DNA from: Candidatus Fermentibacterota bacterium
Lineage (GTDB): Bacteria > JAFGKV01
Assembly: GCA_030620115.1 (NCBI GenBank)
Contig: JAUXFG010000209.1
Location: 1 to 5,690 of the forward strand
Reading direction: 5' to 3'
Length of the DNA stretch: 5,690 bases
The position numbers and the translations under genes were made by a program. The notes beneath the pieces are model-generated. The model was not told the DNA's origin and did not search any database. It saw nothing but the letters and a program-made list of their open reading frames with translations. Position 1 is the stretch's first letter; the number at the start of each line of letters is the position of its first letter. Shown here in pieces: positions 1 to 5,296 of this stretch.

Positions 1-12
1 AGGGCCTACGCC

Positions 13-48
13 CCGGAGGGAGCTTGCCGAAGGACTTCTCGCGATGAC
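13..48. repeat. Possible copy of a dispersed genomic repeat
   Basis: The stretch reads in one frame as PEGACRRTSRDD followed by a stop. I recognise this kind of peptide (EGxxRRTSRND) as the spurious translation of a short repeat common between genes in many environmental bacterial genomes. No second copy exists in the window, so the repeat status rests on memory of the motif and not on the sequence shown. It could equally be the end of an unrelated upstream gene. Confidence 0.25.
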
Positions 49-180
49 TGAGGGTGGGGCCACGGTTCCGGGATCTCTCTACGGGATATTGTATTCCTAT
101 CGTGAGCCGTAGCGCGAGGCCGAGACCGTAAAACGAGAGAATGAAACATCCCCGAATCTGTACCGATCAAGTCGTCTTCG

Positions 181-196
181 TCCGCCAGCCGGCGGA
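181..196. repeat. Perfect GC-rich hairpin TCCGCC-AGCC-GGCGGA
   Basis: A 6-bp perfect stem (181-186 pairing with 191-196) closes a 4-base loop. No T-tract follows, so it is not a standard intrinsic terminator. It may be a small palindromic intergenic repeat or a leftover transcript-end structure from a gene upstream of the window. The pairing is read directly; the role is unknown. Confidence 0.45.
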
Positions 197-320
197 TTCC
201 ATCATACCATGACGGTAATCCCTCCGGCCCTGAAAGGGTGTGACAGCCCCTTGCCCATCAGGTCCACAGATAGCATCTTTCCTCGGCGTCTTGTCACGGG
301 GTTGTCATTCATAGACGGAA

Positions 321-342
321 GCCCTGAGCCTGTCGATGGGGC
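321..342. repeat. Possible dispersed repeat fragment (GCCCTGAGCCTGTCGATGGG)
   Basis: The 20-base core resembles a short element, close to GCCCTGAGCTTGTCGAAGGG, that I remember as widely dispersed between genes in many bacteria. Its ends, GCCC and GGGC, can pair weakly. No second copy is present in the window, so the assignment is from recall and is weak. Confidence 0.25.
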
Positions 343-377
343 AGAGACGGGCCATCGTATTCAACCGGTGTTCATGA

Positions 378-396
378 AGGAGTTCAAAGAACTCCT
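378..396. repeat. Perfect 8-bp hairpin AGGAGTTC-AAA-GAACTCCT
   Basis: Bases 378-385 pair perfectly with 389-396 around an AAA loop. The next bases are mixed and not T-rich, so a rho-independent terminator is unlikely on the plus strand. On the minus strand no T-run follows the stem either. It may be a structured repeat fragment; it lies about 35 bp before the compound hairpin block at 431-531 and could be part of the same element. Confidence 0.5.
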
Positions 397-430
397 CCAA
401 CTACGACTGGGTGATCTTCTTGTCCTTATC

Positions 431-531
431 TATGTCTCGCCCTGTCAGGGCTGAGGGCGTTTTGTTTCCGTGCCCCAGGGTTACGCCCTCTCGGGCTTGC
501 CCTGGGCTGGTATGTCAAGCCCCTTCGGGGC
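431..531. repeat. Compound hairpin repeat: two TATGTCnnGCCCnnTCnGGGC arms around a 7-bp stem
   Basis: The outer parts, 431-451 and 511-531, match at 16 of 21 positions as TATGTCnnGCCCnnTCnGGGC in direct orientation, exactly 80 bp apart. Each folds into a 5-bp hairpin with a 3-base loop (439-443/447-451 and 519-523/527-531). Between them CCCAGGG at 474-480 pairs with CCCTGGG at 500-506, and inside this stem GCCC 485-488 pairs with GGGC 493-496. The first hairpin has a rival fold, CGCCCT 438-443 with AGGGCG 454-459. The substitutions between the two copies keep the stems paired, which suggests a maintained structure. I recall similar GCCCTTCGGGGC/CCCAGGG blocks as dispersed intergenic repeats in some environmental genomes, comparable to REP/BIME elements, but only one block is present here. 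Confidence 0.65.
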
Positions 532-574
532 ACAATGGCCAGAATGGCTATGACCGCCAATGTCTTCATCCTGC

Positions 575-602
575 ATCGGAATCGGGATCGGAATCGGGAT
601 CG
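575..602. repeat. ATCGGR hexamer tandem repeat (12-bp unit twice)
   Basis: The 12-base unit ATCGGAATCGGG occurs at 575-586 and again at 587-598, followed by a partial ATCG. In hexamers this is four ATCGGR units in a row. The array does not lie in a supported gene. Short GAT/CCGAT low-complexity arrays of this kind occur between genes in some bacteria; the function is unknown. Confidence 0.8.
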
Positions 603-619
603 AATTAAGGCGTGATCAC

Positions 620-652
620 ATGGTCCTCAGTTACGAGAATCTGGATGTTTGA
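620..652 (+). pseudogene. Possible severed N-terminus of a four-helix-bundle (23S rRNA IVS-type) protein
   Basis: An ATG at 620 reads MVLSYENLDV and then meets TGA at 650. This resembles the usual opening of the small four-helix-bundle proteins of the 23S rRNA intervening-sequence family, which begin roughly SF/YxxLxVW followed by a helix. The base order GTTTGATGG after the aspartate could be a damaged GTTTGG (Val-Trp) codon pair. Nothing resembling the remaining hundred or so residues follows, so this would be an internal deletion that left only the start. The match is ten residues long and from memory; chance resemblance is a real possibility. Confidence 0.25.
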
Positions 653-791
653 TGGAGGCGAGAGCCACAGGGTGACTGATTTCGATGGCGATCCCGATTC
701 CGATGATGCTGTGGATGAAAGATTTCCCCTGGTGTTAAGTGTGTCCGAGTGACAGCTTCGCAGAAGGGGGAGGAGGGGATGCCTGGATCCA

Positions 792-839
792 ATGAGACTC
801 CATAAGGAATTCATGAAATCACTCGGAGGTATGAGGTGA
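792..839 (+). other. Possible 15-codon leader ORF overlapping the PLP-gene start
   Basis: An ATG at 792 opens a 15-codon frame (MRLHKEFMKSLGGMR) whose TGA at 837-839 overlaps the GTG start of the next gene as GTGA. Internal ATGs at 813 and 831 share the same stop. The overlap would permit translational coupling. No good ribosome binding site stands at the right distance before 792, and a frame this short easily occurs by chance, so it is listed only as a possibility. Confidence 0.15.
825..829 (+). promoter_or_regulatory. Ribosome binding site that fixes the GTG start at 836
   Basis: GGAGG stands 6 bases before GTG at 836, an ideal spacing. The nearby ATG at 831 reads ATG-AGG-TGA and stops at once, and no in-frame ATG near the site competes, so the GTG is the best-supported start. 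Confidence 0.8.
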
Positions 840-2302
840 AAGAAGCAGAGAAGATACTGGAGAACACCATCAAACGCTGTCGGGAACGGGATATCATTCT
901 TCCCACGTATGAGGAGGTGGCGGATCCGGAGAAGATCCCGGGGAAGATCCGGGATGAGTTGAAGCAGATCGGTCTATGGGATCTGCACCCACGGAATCTT
1001 TTTCGGATCACTTGGAAGAATGAGCCGATAAGGTTCGGCGGTGGATTCGGCGGTGTGAACTACATGGAGATTCCTCCGGAATTGACCGGCGTAAAAGCGC
1101 GCATTCTTATGCTCGTCGGCAAGTATTTTCCCACGGGATCACACAAAGTGGGCGCGACCTTTGGTCCCCTGGCGGAGAAGCTCATCCGCGGTGTATTTGA
1201 TCCCACACGTCATAAAGCCCTCTGGCCTTCCACGGGGAACTACTGCCGTGGCGGCGCCTATGACTCGCACCTCTTGGCGTGCGAGTGCATTGCCGTACTT
1301 CCGGAAGAGATGTCGAGGGAACGATTCGAGTGGTTAGAGAAGGTCGGGGCCGAGATCCATGCCACGCCGGGGTGTGAGAGCAATGTCAAGGAGGTCTATG
1401 ACAAGACCAAGGAGCTCGTGGCGGAACGTCCCGACGAGATTGTGGTCTTGAATCAGTTTGATGAGATCGGGAATGCCATCTGGCACTATGTCTGCACCGG
1501 GCGGGCCATGGAGGAAGTATTCCACATGGAGCGCGAAGGCCAGGAGCAGCTCAGGGCCATCTTCCTGACGCAGGGTTCCGCAGGGACGTTGGGGAGCGCG
1601 GAGTACCTGCGCGAGAAGTTCCCGGGCATCAAGGTGGGTGCAGGAGAGGCGCGCCAATGTCCGACCCTTCTCTACAACGGGTATGGTGGGCATCGCATTG
1701 AAGGGATCGGTGATAAGCATGTCCCATGGATTCACAATTTGAAGAACATGGATATGGTGGCGGATATCGATGATGAGGACTGCATGCGGCTTGTTCGGCT
1801 CTTCAACGAGCCCGTGGGCAGGGAATATTTGAAAAAGCAGGGCGTTGCTCCCGAGATTGTCGACAGATTGGATCTCTTGGGGATCTCTTCCATCGCCAAT
1901 CTTTTAGGCAGTATCAAGATGGCCAAGTACTATGAAATGAACGAGAATTCCGTAGTGGTTACGTTGGCCACAGATTCCATGGAGTTGTACGAGTCGCGCT
2001 ATCAAGAGGCGCGCGAGAGGTTTGGCCCCTATACGGAGCTCCGCGCCGCGGTTGATTTCGAGAAGTGTCTTCTGGGACAGACGATTGATTGGATGCTGGA
2101 ACTCTCCTATTGGGATAAGAAACGGATGCATAACCTCAAGTACTTTACGTGGGTGGAGCAGCAAGGCAAGACAGTGGAGGAACTTGACGCACAATGGTAT
2201 GATGATAACTACTGGAGAACGCAGTTCCATTCCTATGAGAAATGGGACGAGCTGATTCGCGAATTCAATGAAAGGACGGGGCTGCTCAAGCATTCCCGGT
2301 GA
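836..2302 (+). CDS. Fold-type II PLP-dependent enzyme, cysteine-synthase-related
   Basis: The 488-residue product belongs to the tryptophan-synthase-beta/cysteine-synthase superfamily of pyridoxal-phosphate enzymes. Seen in the sequence: PTGSHKVG at 99-106, where K104 should form the Schiff base with PLP; STGNY at 132-136, the substrate-carboxylate Asn loop; QGSAGTLGS at 246-254 with YLRE just after, the glycine-rich phosphate-binding loop; GISSIAN at 349-355 and VVVTLATDS at 373-381, matching the GISSGA and pyridine-nitrogen-contacting end of CysK. It is longer than ordinary cysteine synthases (about 310 residues): about 80 extra residues precede the core, and an aromatic-rich tail follows (about 428-470, with HNLKYFTWVEQQG and WYDDNYW). 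I recall that tail from proteins annotated only as PLP-dependent beta-subunit-like, so it probably marks a subfamily. No signal peptide is seen, so it should be cytoplasmic. The reaction is unknown: beta-elimination or beta-replacement on a serine- or cysteine-type substrate is a family inference. The gene ends 28 bp before the tldD-like gene and is probably co-transcribed. Confidence 0.9.
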   Translation: MKEAEKILENTIKRCRERDIILPTYEEVADPEKIPGKIRDELKQIGLWDLHPRNLFRITWKNEPIRFGGGFGGVNYMEIPPELTGVKARILMLVGKYFPTGSHKVGATFGPLAEKLIRGVFDPTRHKALWPSTGNYCRGGAYDSHLLACECIAVLPEEMSRERFEWLEKVGAEIHATPGCESNVKEVYDKTKELVAERPDEIVVLNQFDEIGNAIWHYVCTGRAMEEVFHMEREGQEQLRAIFLTQGSAGTLGSAEYLREKFPGIKVGAGEARQCPTLLYNGYGGHRIEGIGDKHVPWIHNLKNMDMVADIDDEDCMRLVRLFNEPVGREYLKKQGVAPEIVDRLDLLGISSIANLLGSIKMAKYYEMNENSVVVTLATDSMELYESRYQEARERFGPYTELRAAVDFEKCLLGQTIDWMLELSYWDKKRMHNLKYFTWVEQQGKTVEELDAQWYDDNYWRTQFHSYEKWDELIREFNERTGLLKHSR

Positions 2303-2320
2303 ATAACGTGTTCCAGACTA

Positions 2321-2325
2321 GGAGG
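2321..2325 (+). promoter_or_regulatory. Ribosome binding site for the tldD-like gene
   Basis: GGAGG lies 5 bases before ATG at 2331 and supports that start over the in-frame ATGs at 2337 and 2358. All three would keep the twin-arginine motif, so the export prediction does not depend on this choice. Confidence 0.75.
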
Positions 2326-2330
2326 GCGAG

Positions 2331-3860
2331 ATGCCCATGATACCTTTCAAGAGCGACATGTCGCGTCGATCATTTCTCAAAGGCGCCTGCGCCTCGGTGG
2401 CCGTGCTCTCGATACCGAGGCTGGGGCATGGATTGCGCCACCCCTCCGCTCCTCCTGACTTCGTGGATTTCCCGTCACCCGAAGTCATGAGCCGAGTCCT
2501 GGCAACGGCGCTCAACCGTGGCGGCGACTATGCGGATCTTTTCTTGGAATCTACGATACGGACCAACATCTCCATTGCCGCGGGAGAGATCAGATCCATG
2601 GAATACGGAGTCATCCAAGGTGGAGGGATCCGGATAATCCAGGGTGAGAAGACAGGATACGCCTATGCCGAATCGCTGGCTTCTCATCTTTTGAACGACG
2701 CGGCAAAGACGGCCGCCGCCATGGCATGTGGGGGAAAAACGGCTCCTTTTTCCCTGAGCGAGATATCGTATCCGCGGTATGTGCTGGCCCGAGAAACCAT
2801 CGAGGATGTTGGTGTGGCGGAGAGAGTGGCATTCCTGGAGAGAATCGATCGAGCAGCGCGCGCGGTGAATCCCGCGGTGAAGCAGGTCACAATCGAGTAC
2901 ATGGATGAGATCAAGACCTATGTGGTGGCACACTCGGAGGGTGTGTTTGCGCGCGATCGACTCCCTGTGATCTATCTTCGCGTCACAGTCAACGCATCAA
3001 AGGATAAGAAGCGTGCGGAAGGGATGTTCCGGACTTCGGGTCGTCAGGGGATGGAGCTGCTGGCCGGAGACATGCCCGAGCAGGCGGGCCGCGAGGCGGC
3101 TGAACAGGCGCTGCGCATGCTGGACGCGGTTCCCGCTCCCACAGGGGAGCTGCCGGTGGTGATTGCTGCCGGAGGAGGCGTCATGTTCCATGAAGCGGTG
3201 GGGCACGGCCTGGAGGCCGATGGCGTCATCCGCGACGCATCGGTATTCGCCGGGCGCGTAGGAAAACGTGTTGCCACTGAGCTCGTGACGCTCTATGACG
3301 ATTCAACGATGCCAGGCAAGCGTGGGAGCTTCAACGTGGACGACGAGGGTACTCCTGCTTCCAGAACATTGCTCATCGAGAATGGAGTACTCGTAGGCTA
3401 TATGCAGGATCGTCGCACAGCGCATGTCATGAGCGCAGATCTTACCGCCAACGGCCGTCGCCAGTCGTTCCGTTATCCTGCCATGGTTCGGATGACCAAT
3501 ACCAACCTCGCGCCGGGAGATGAGACTCCGGAAGACATCATCAAGGCAACCAACCGCGGGATCTTTGCCGCGCATTTTGGCGGCGGGGAGGTCGATATCG
3601 GCAGCGGCCAGTTCACCTTTGGCCTGCGGGAGGCGTATCTCATCGAGCAGGGGAAGATCACTGCGCCCATCAAGGGCGCCAACCTGGTGGGTTCGGGGCT
3701 CGAAGTGCTGGCTCGCATCGACCGGATTGGGGCTGATTTCGGATCATGGCCGGGGACATGCGGCAAGTCAGGCCAGTGGGTACCGGTCACCAGTGGGTGC
3801 CCCACCCTGAGGATCTCACGAATCACCGTAGGCGGCACTGCCGGGGGAGGAGGATCATGA
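2331..3860 (+). CDS. tldD: TldD-type metalloprotease subunit with a twin-arginine export signal
   Basis: The 509-residue product is the catalytic TldD half of the TldD/TldE (PmbA) metalloprotease, which in known systems trims peptides such as microcin B17 precursor and CcdA. The zinc motif HEAVGH is at 287-292 (H287, E288, H292), inside GGGVMFHEAVGHGLE. The third family ligand, a C-terminal cysteine, is C477 in GTCGKSGQ, followed by PVxxGxPTLRI and ITVGGT typical of the TldD end. Catalytic residues therefore look complete. Unusually, the N-terminus has SRRSFLKG at 11-18, a twin-arginine motif, then a short hydrophobic stretch (19-29), so the protein is predicted to go out through Tat, folded and probably with its metal. 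Without the leader the length (about 470) fits the family. The cleavage site is unclear; it may be an uncleaved anchor. The C-terminal GGGGS tail is encoded by bases that double as the ribosome binding site of the next gene. The stop overlaps the pmbA-like start. Confidence 0.93.
   Translation: MPMIPFKSDMSRRSFLKGACASVAVLSIPRLGHGLRHPSAPPDFVDFPSPEVMSRVLATALNRGGDYADLFLESTIRTNISIAAGEIRSMEYGVIQGGGIRIIQGEKTGYAYAESLASHLLNDAAKTAAAMACGGKTAPFSLSEISYPRYVLARETIEDVGVAERVAFLERIDRAARAVNPAVKQVTIEYMDEIKTYVVAHSEGVFARDRLPVIYLRVTVNASKDKKRAEGMFRTSGRQGMELLAGDMPEQAGREAAEQALRMLDAVPAPTGELPVVIAAGGGVMFHEAVGHGLEADGVIRDASVFAGRVGKRVATELVTLYDDSTMPGKRGSFNVDDEGTPASRTLLIENGVLVGYMQDRRTAHVMSADLTANGRRQSFRYPAMVRMTNTNLAPGDETPEDIIKATNRGIFAAHFGGGEVDIGSGQFTFGLREAYLIEQGKITAPIKGANLVGSGLEVLARIDRIGADFGSWPGTCGKSGQWVPVTSGCPTLRISRITVGGTAGGGGS
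3846..3853 (+). promoter_or_regulatory. Ribosome binding site inside the tldD-like 3' end
   Basis: GGAGGAGG lies within the last codons of the tldD-like gene, with GGAGG at 3846-3850 placed 6 bases before ATG 3857. It decides the start of the next gene: the frame is open back to an ATG at 3746, but that start lacks such a site and would add 37 residues unlike the family, lying deep inside the upstream gene. Confidence 0.8.
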
Positions 3861-5209
3861 GCATATCACAAGACCCCCATGGTGTAGCGAGAAGAGCAGT
3901 CGAACTCGCGCTGCAGGCAGGTGCAGAGAAAGCTGATGCCTATGTGCAGTTTGCCTCTGAACTGAATCTCGAGGTTCGGCGGGGGGAGATGGAGAACCTA
4001 CGGCGCGCCATGAGCCGCGGACTTGGCCTTCGTGTAAGCCGTAACCGGCGTATGACCCTGGTCCACACCACGGATTTGGGAGAGCGATCATTGGCTCGGC
4101 TCGCCGCCAGGGCGGTGGAAATGACCGGCTCGCTCAAAGAGCAACGAGACGACATGCTGTTGGCGGCGCCAGGGGCCATTACCACGTTGACACATCCGGA
4201 TCCCGAGCTGCACCGTGAGACCGTGGACACAAAGGTGGCTCGGATGTGCGAGGTCGAGTCGGCCATGACGGAAGTGAAGGGCGTTGCCAGGGCGGTGAGC
4301 GTCTCGTGGACCGAGGTCGATGGGGTGATCGCATTGGCGAACTCCAGGGGGCACGGCCTCAGTGAGCCATTCTGCCACATGACCCTTGAGGCTGAATGTT
4401 TAGCTGAGCAAGGCGACCAGAGTTATACCGGCTCCCGTCATGTACGGGTGCCGGCTCGCCGGTACCTGCCGGAGCCGGCGCGGATTGGGCGGGAGGCTGC
4501 GGAACGAGCGGTGGGGCTTCTTGGCGCTCGGCCCATTCCTTCGACCAAGGCGCCGGTGATCTTCACGCCGGATACCGGATGGACGCTGCTGGTCTATCTG
4601 GCCTTGGCGCTACGGGGAGACCACGTAGTTCATGAGCGCTCGTACCTTGCCGAACGCTTGGGGCAAACCATTGCCGCAGACGAGATGACGATCCATGACG
4701 ATCCATTGTTGGAGCAGGGGCCATCCCGGCGTTCTTTTGATGCGGAAGGAAGCGCTGCGAAGAAGAGCGCCCTTGTCGAGCGTGGCGTGATGTCGGCCTA
4801 TCTCACTGATCTGGCCAGCGCCGCCCGGCTCGAACTTCCTCCGGGGGGCAATGCGGTTCGAGATGGCTATGATCAACGCGTCTCCATTGGCGCCGCCAAC
4901 CTGTACATGGAGGCCGGGAGGCATACTCCTCAGGAGATCATCGCGCAGACCGAGCGGGGGCTTCTCGTGAATCTCGTCTCAGGATGGTGGGTCGGCTTGT
5001 CACCGGCCACCGATACGTTTTCTTCCGCAGCCATGGGATTTTGGATCGAGAATGGCAAGCTGGCACATCCGGTCCGCGGCGTGACCATCGGCGGCAATCT
5101 CCGCGATATGCTCATGACGGTGGACATGATCGGAAATGATCTCTCCTTTCTCGAGCGAACCAGTACCCCGACCTTCCGAGTCTCGGAGATGGCCATCTCG
5201 GGAATTTAG
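3857..5209 (+). CDS. pmbA: PmbA/TldE-type non-catalytic partner of the TldD protease
   Basis: Read from ATG 3857, the product has 450 residues, the usual length of PmbA (TldE). It shares the TldD/PmbA fold: an N-terminal half with LALQAGAEKADAYVQF (17-32) and EVRRGEMENL (39-48), and a C-terminal half ending TIGGNLRDML (410-419), IGNDLSFLE and a PTFRVSEMAISG tail. An ungapped comparison with the neighbouring TldD-like protein places LVYLAL (245-250) where that protein has HEAVGH, and no cysteine matches its C477, so this subunit cannot bind zinc in the same way. In characterised systems TldD is active only as a heterodimer with TldE, and the ATGA overlap (3857-3860) fits tightly matched synthesis of both subunits. 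It has no signal peptide of its own, although its partner carries a Tat signal, so it either stays inside or is carried out as a folded complex. The ATG at 3746 is rejected as start. Confidence 0.92.
   Translation: MSISQDPHGVARRAVELALQAGAEKADAYVQFASELNLEVRRGEMENLRRAMSRGLGLRVSRNRRMTLVHTTDLGERSLARLAARAVEMTGSLKEQRDDMLLAAPGAITTLTHPDPELHRETVDTKVARMCEVESAMTEVKGVARAVSVSWTEVDGVIALANSRGHGLSEPFCHMTLEAECLAEQGDQSYTGSRHVRVPARRYLPEPARIGREAAERAVGLLGARPIPSTKAPVIFTPDTGWTLLVYLALALRGDHVVHERSYLAERLGQTIAADEMTIHDDPLLEQGPSRRSFDAEGSAAKKSALVERGVMSAYLTDLASAARLELPPGGNAVRDGYDQRVSIGAANLYMEAGRHTPQEIIAQTERGLLVNLVSGWWVGLSPATDTFSSAAMGFWIENGKLAHPVRGVTIGGNLRDMLMTVDMIGNDLSFLERTSTPTFRVSEMAISGI
5186..5199. repeat. Palindrome GAGATGGCCATCTC at the end of the pmbA-like gene
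   Basis: This 14-bp perfect palindrome ends 8 bases before the stop codon. An alternative pairing joins CCGAG at 5176-5180 with CTCGG at 5197-5201 around it, so the 3' end of the message can form a sizeable stem. Only TTT within AATTTAG follows, so it is a poor intrinsic terminator, and coding constraint may explain it. A transcript-end or stability role is possible but unproven. Confidence 0.3.
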
Positions 5210-5296
5210 GGTTCGCGCAGAAATAGCCTCAAACAGACACGGCAAAGATGGGATGCAAGAGTGAGAAGTTCGTGTTAGGCCTACGGAGATCCATAC

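Larger units (their letters stand above)
574..705. repeat. 17-bp inverted repeat pair bounding a small block
   Basis: CATCGGAATCGGGATCG at 574-590 is the exact reverse complement of 689-705, leaving 98 bases between the arms. Because the left arm is part of the hexamer array, its second unit (587-601) can also pair with the right arm over 15 bases. The enclosed segment holds a possible gene remnant (620-652). The layout is like a tiny non-autonomous mobile element or a repeat-flanked cassette that has lost most of its cargo, but no target-site duplication is obvious. Confidence 0.7.
1..835. other. Repeat-rich intergenic region without an intact gene
   Basis: No reading frame here has a convincing combination of start, ribosome binding site and recognisable protein. 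The longest open frames (209-454 and 411-608 on the plus strand, 605-814 and 811-1011 on the minus strand) translate to low-quality sequence, cross the hairpin repeats, or lie antisense to the downstream gene. The stretch instead carries several perfect inverted repeats, a compound hairpin block, a hexamer tandem repeat and a possible gene remnant, each listed separately. It looks like accumulated mobile or repeat debris upstream of an operon. The promoter of the downstream cluster should lie in its last 150 bases, but I see no confident -35/-10 pair and no sigma-54 element. Confidence 0.6.

Noticed and set aside
2-112. Open frame of 36 codons running in from the window edge (ends AMTEGGATVPGSLYGILYSYREP then TAG), possible C-terminus of an upstream gene
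   Set aside because: It is short, unrecognisable, and overlaps a stretch that looks like a dispersed intergenic repeat in another frame. It cannot be supported without upstream sequence.
209-608. Two plus-strand open frames of 81 and 65 codons
   Set aside because: Neither has a ribosome binding site or a family-like protein; the second reads straight through the hairpin block and the hexamer array (SESGSESGSN), which shows that it is repeat sequence.
431-705. CRISPR array
   Set aside because: The repeats are hairpin arms with one 80-bp interval and a hexamer array; there are no regularly spaced repeats with unique spacers and no cas genes.
640-830. Sigma-70 or sigma-54 promoter for the PLP/tldD/pmbA cluster
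   Set aside because: Only a weak extended -10-like TGTTAAGT near 733-740 was seen, without a matching -35, and no TGGCAC-N5-TTGC element. One must exist but cannot be located by eye.
3473-3838. Long minus-strand open frames antisense to the tldD-like and pmbA-like genes (also 1334-1735, 3940-4380 and 5000-5581)
   Set aside because: They are shadows of codon bias in the plus-strand genes, without recognisable products or start signals.
3746-3856. Upstream ATG extending the pmbA-like gene by 37 residues
   Set aside because: The extension lies inside the coding end of the tldD-like gene, is arginine/histidine-rich and unlike PmbA N-termini. ATG 3857 has the GGAGG and gives the standard 450-residue length.
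5210-5296. Possible terminator or promoter between the pmbA-like gene and the PAS gene
   Set aside because: No stem with a T-tract and no clear -35/-10 pair; the only palindrome, TAGGCCTA at 5276-5283, is 8 bp and likely chance.
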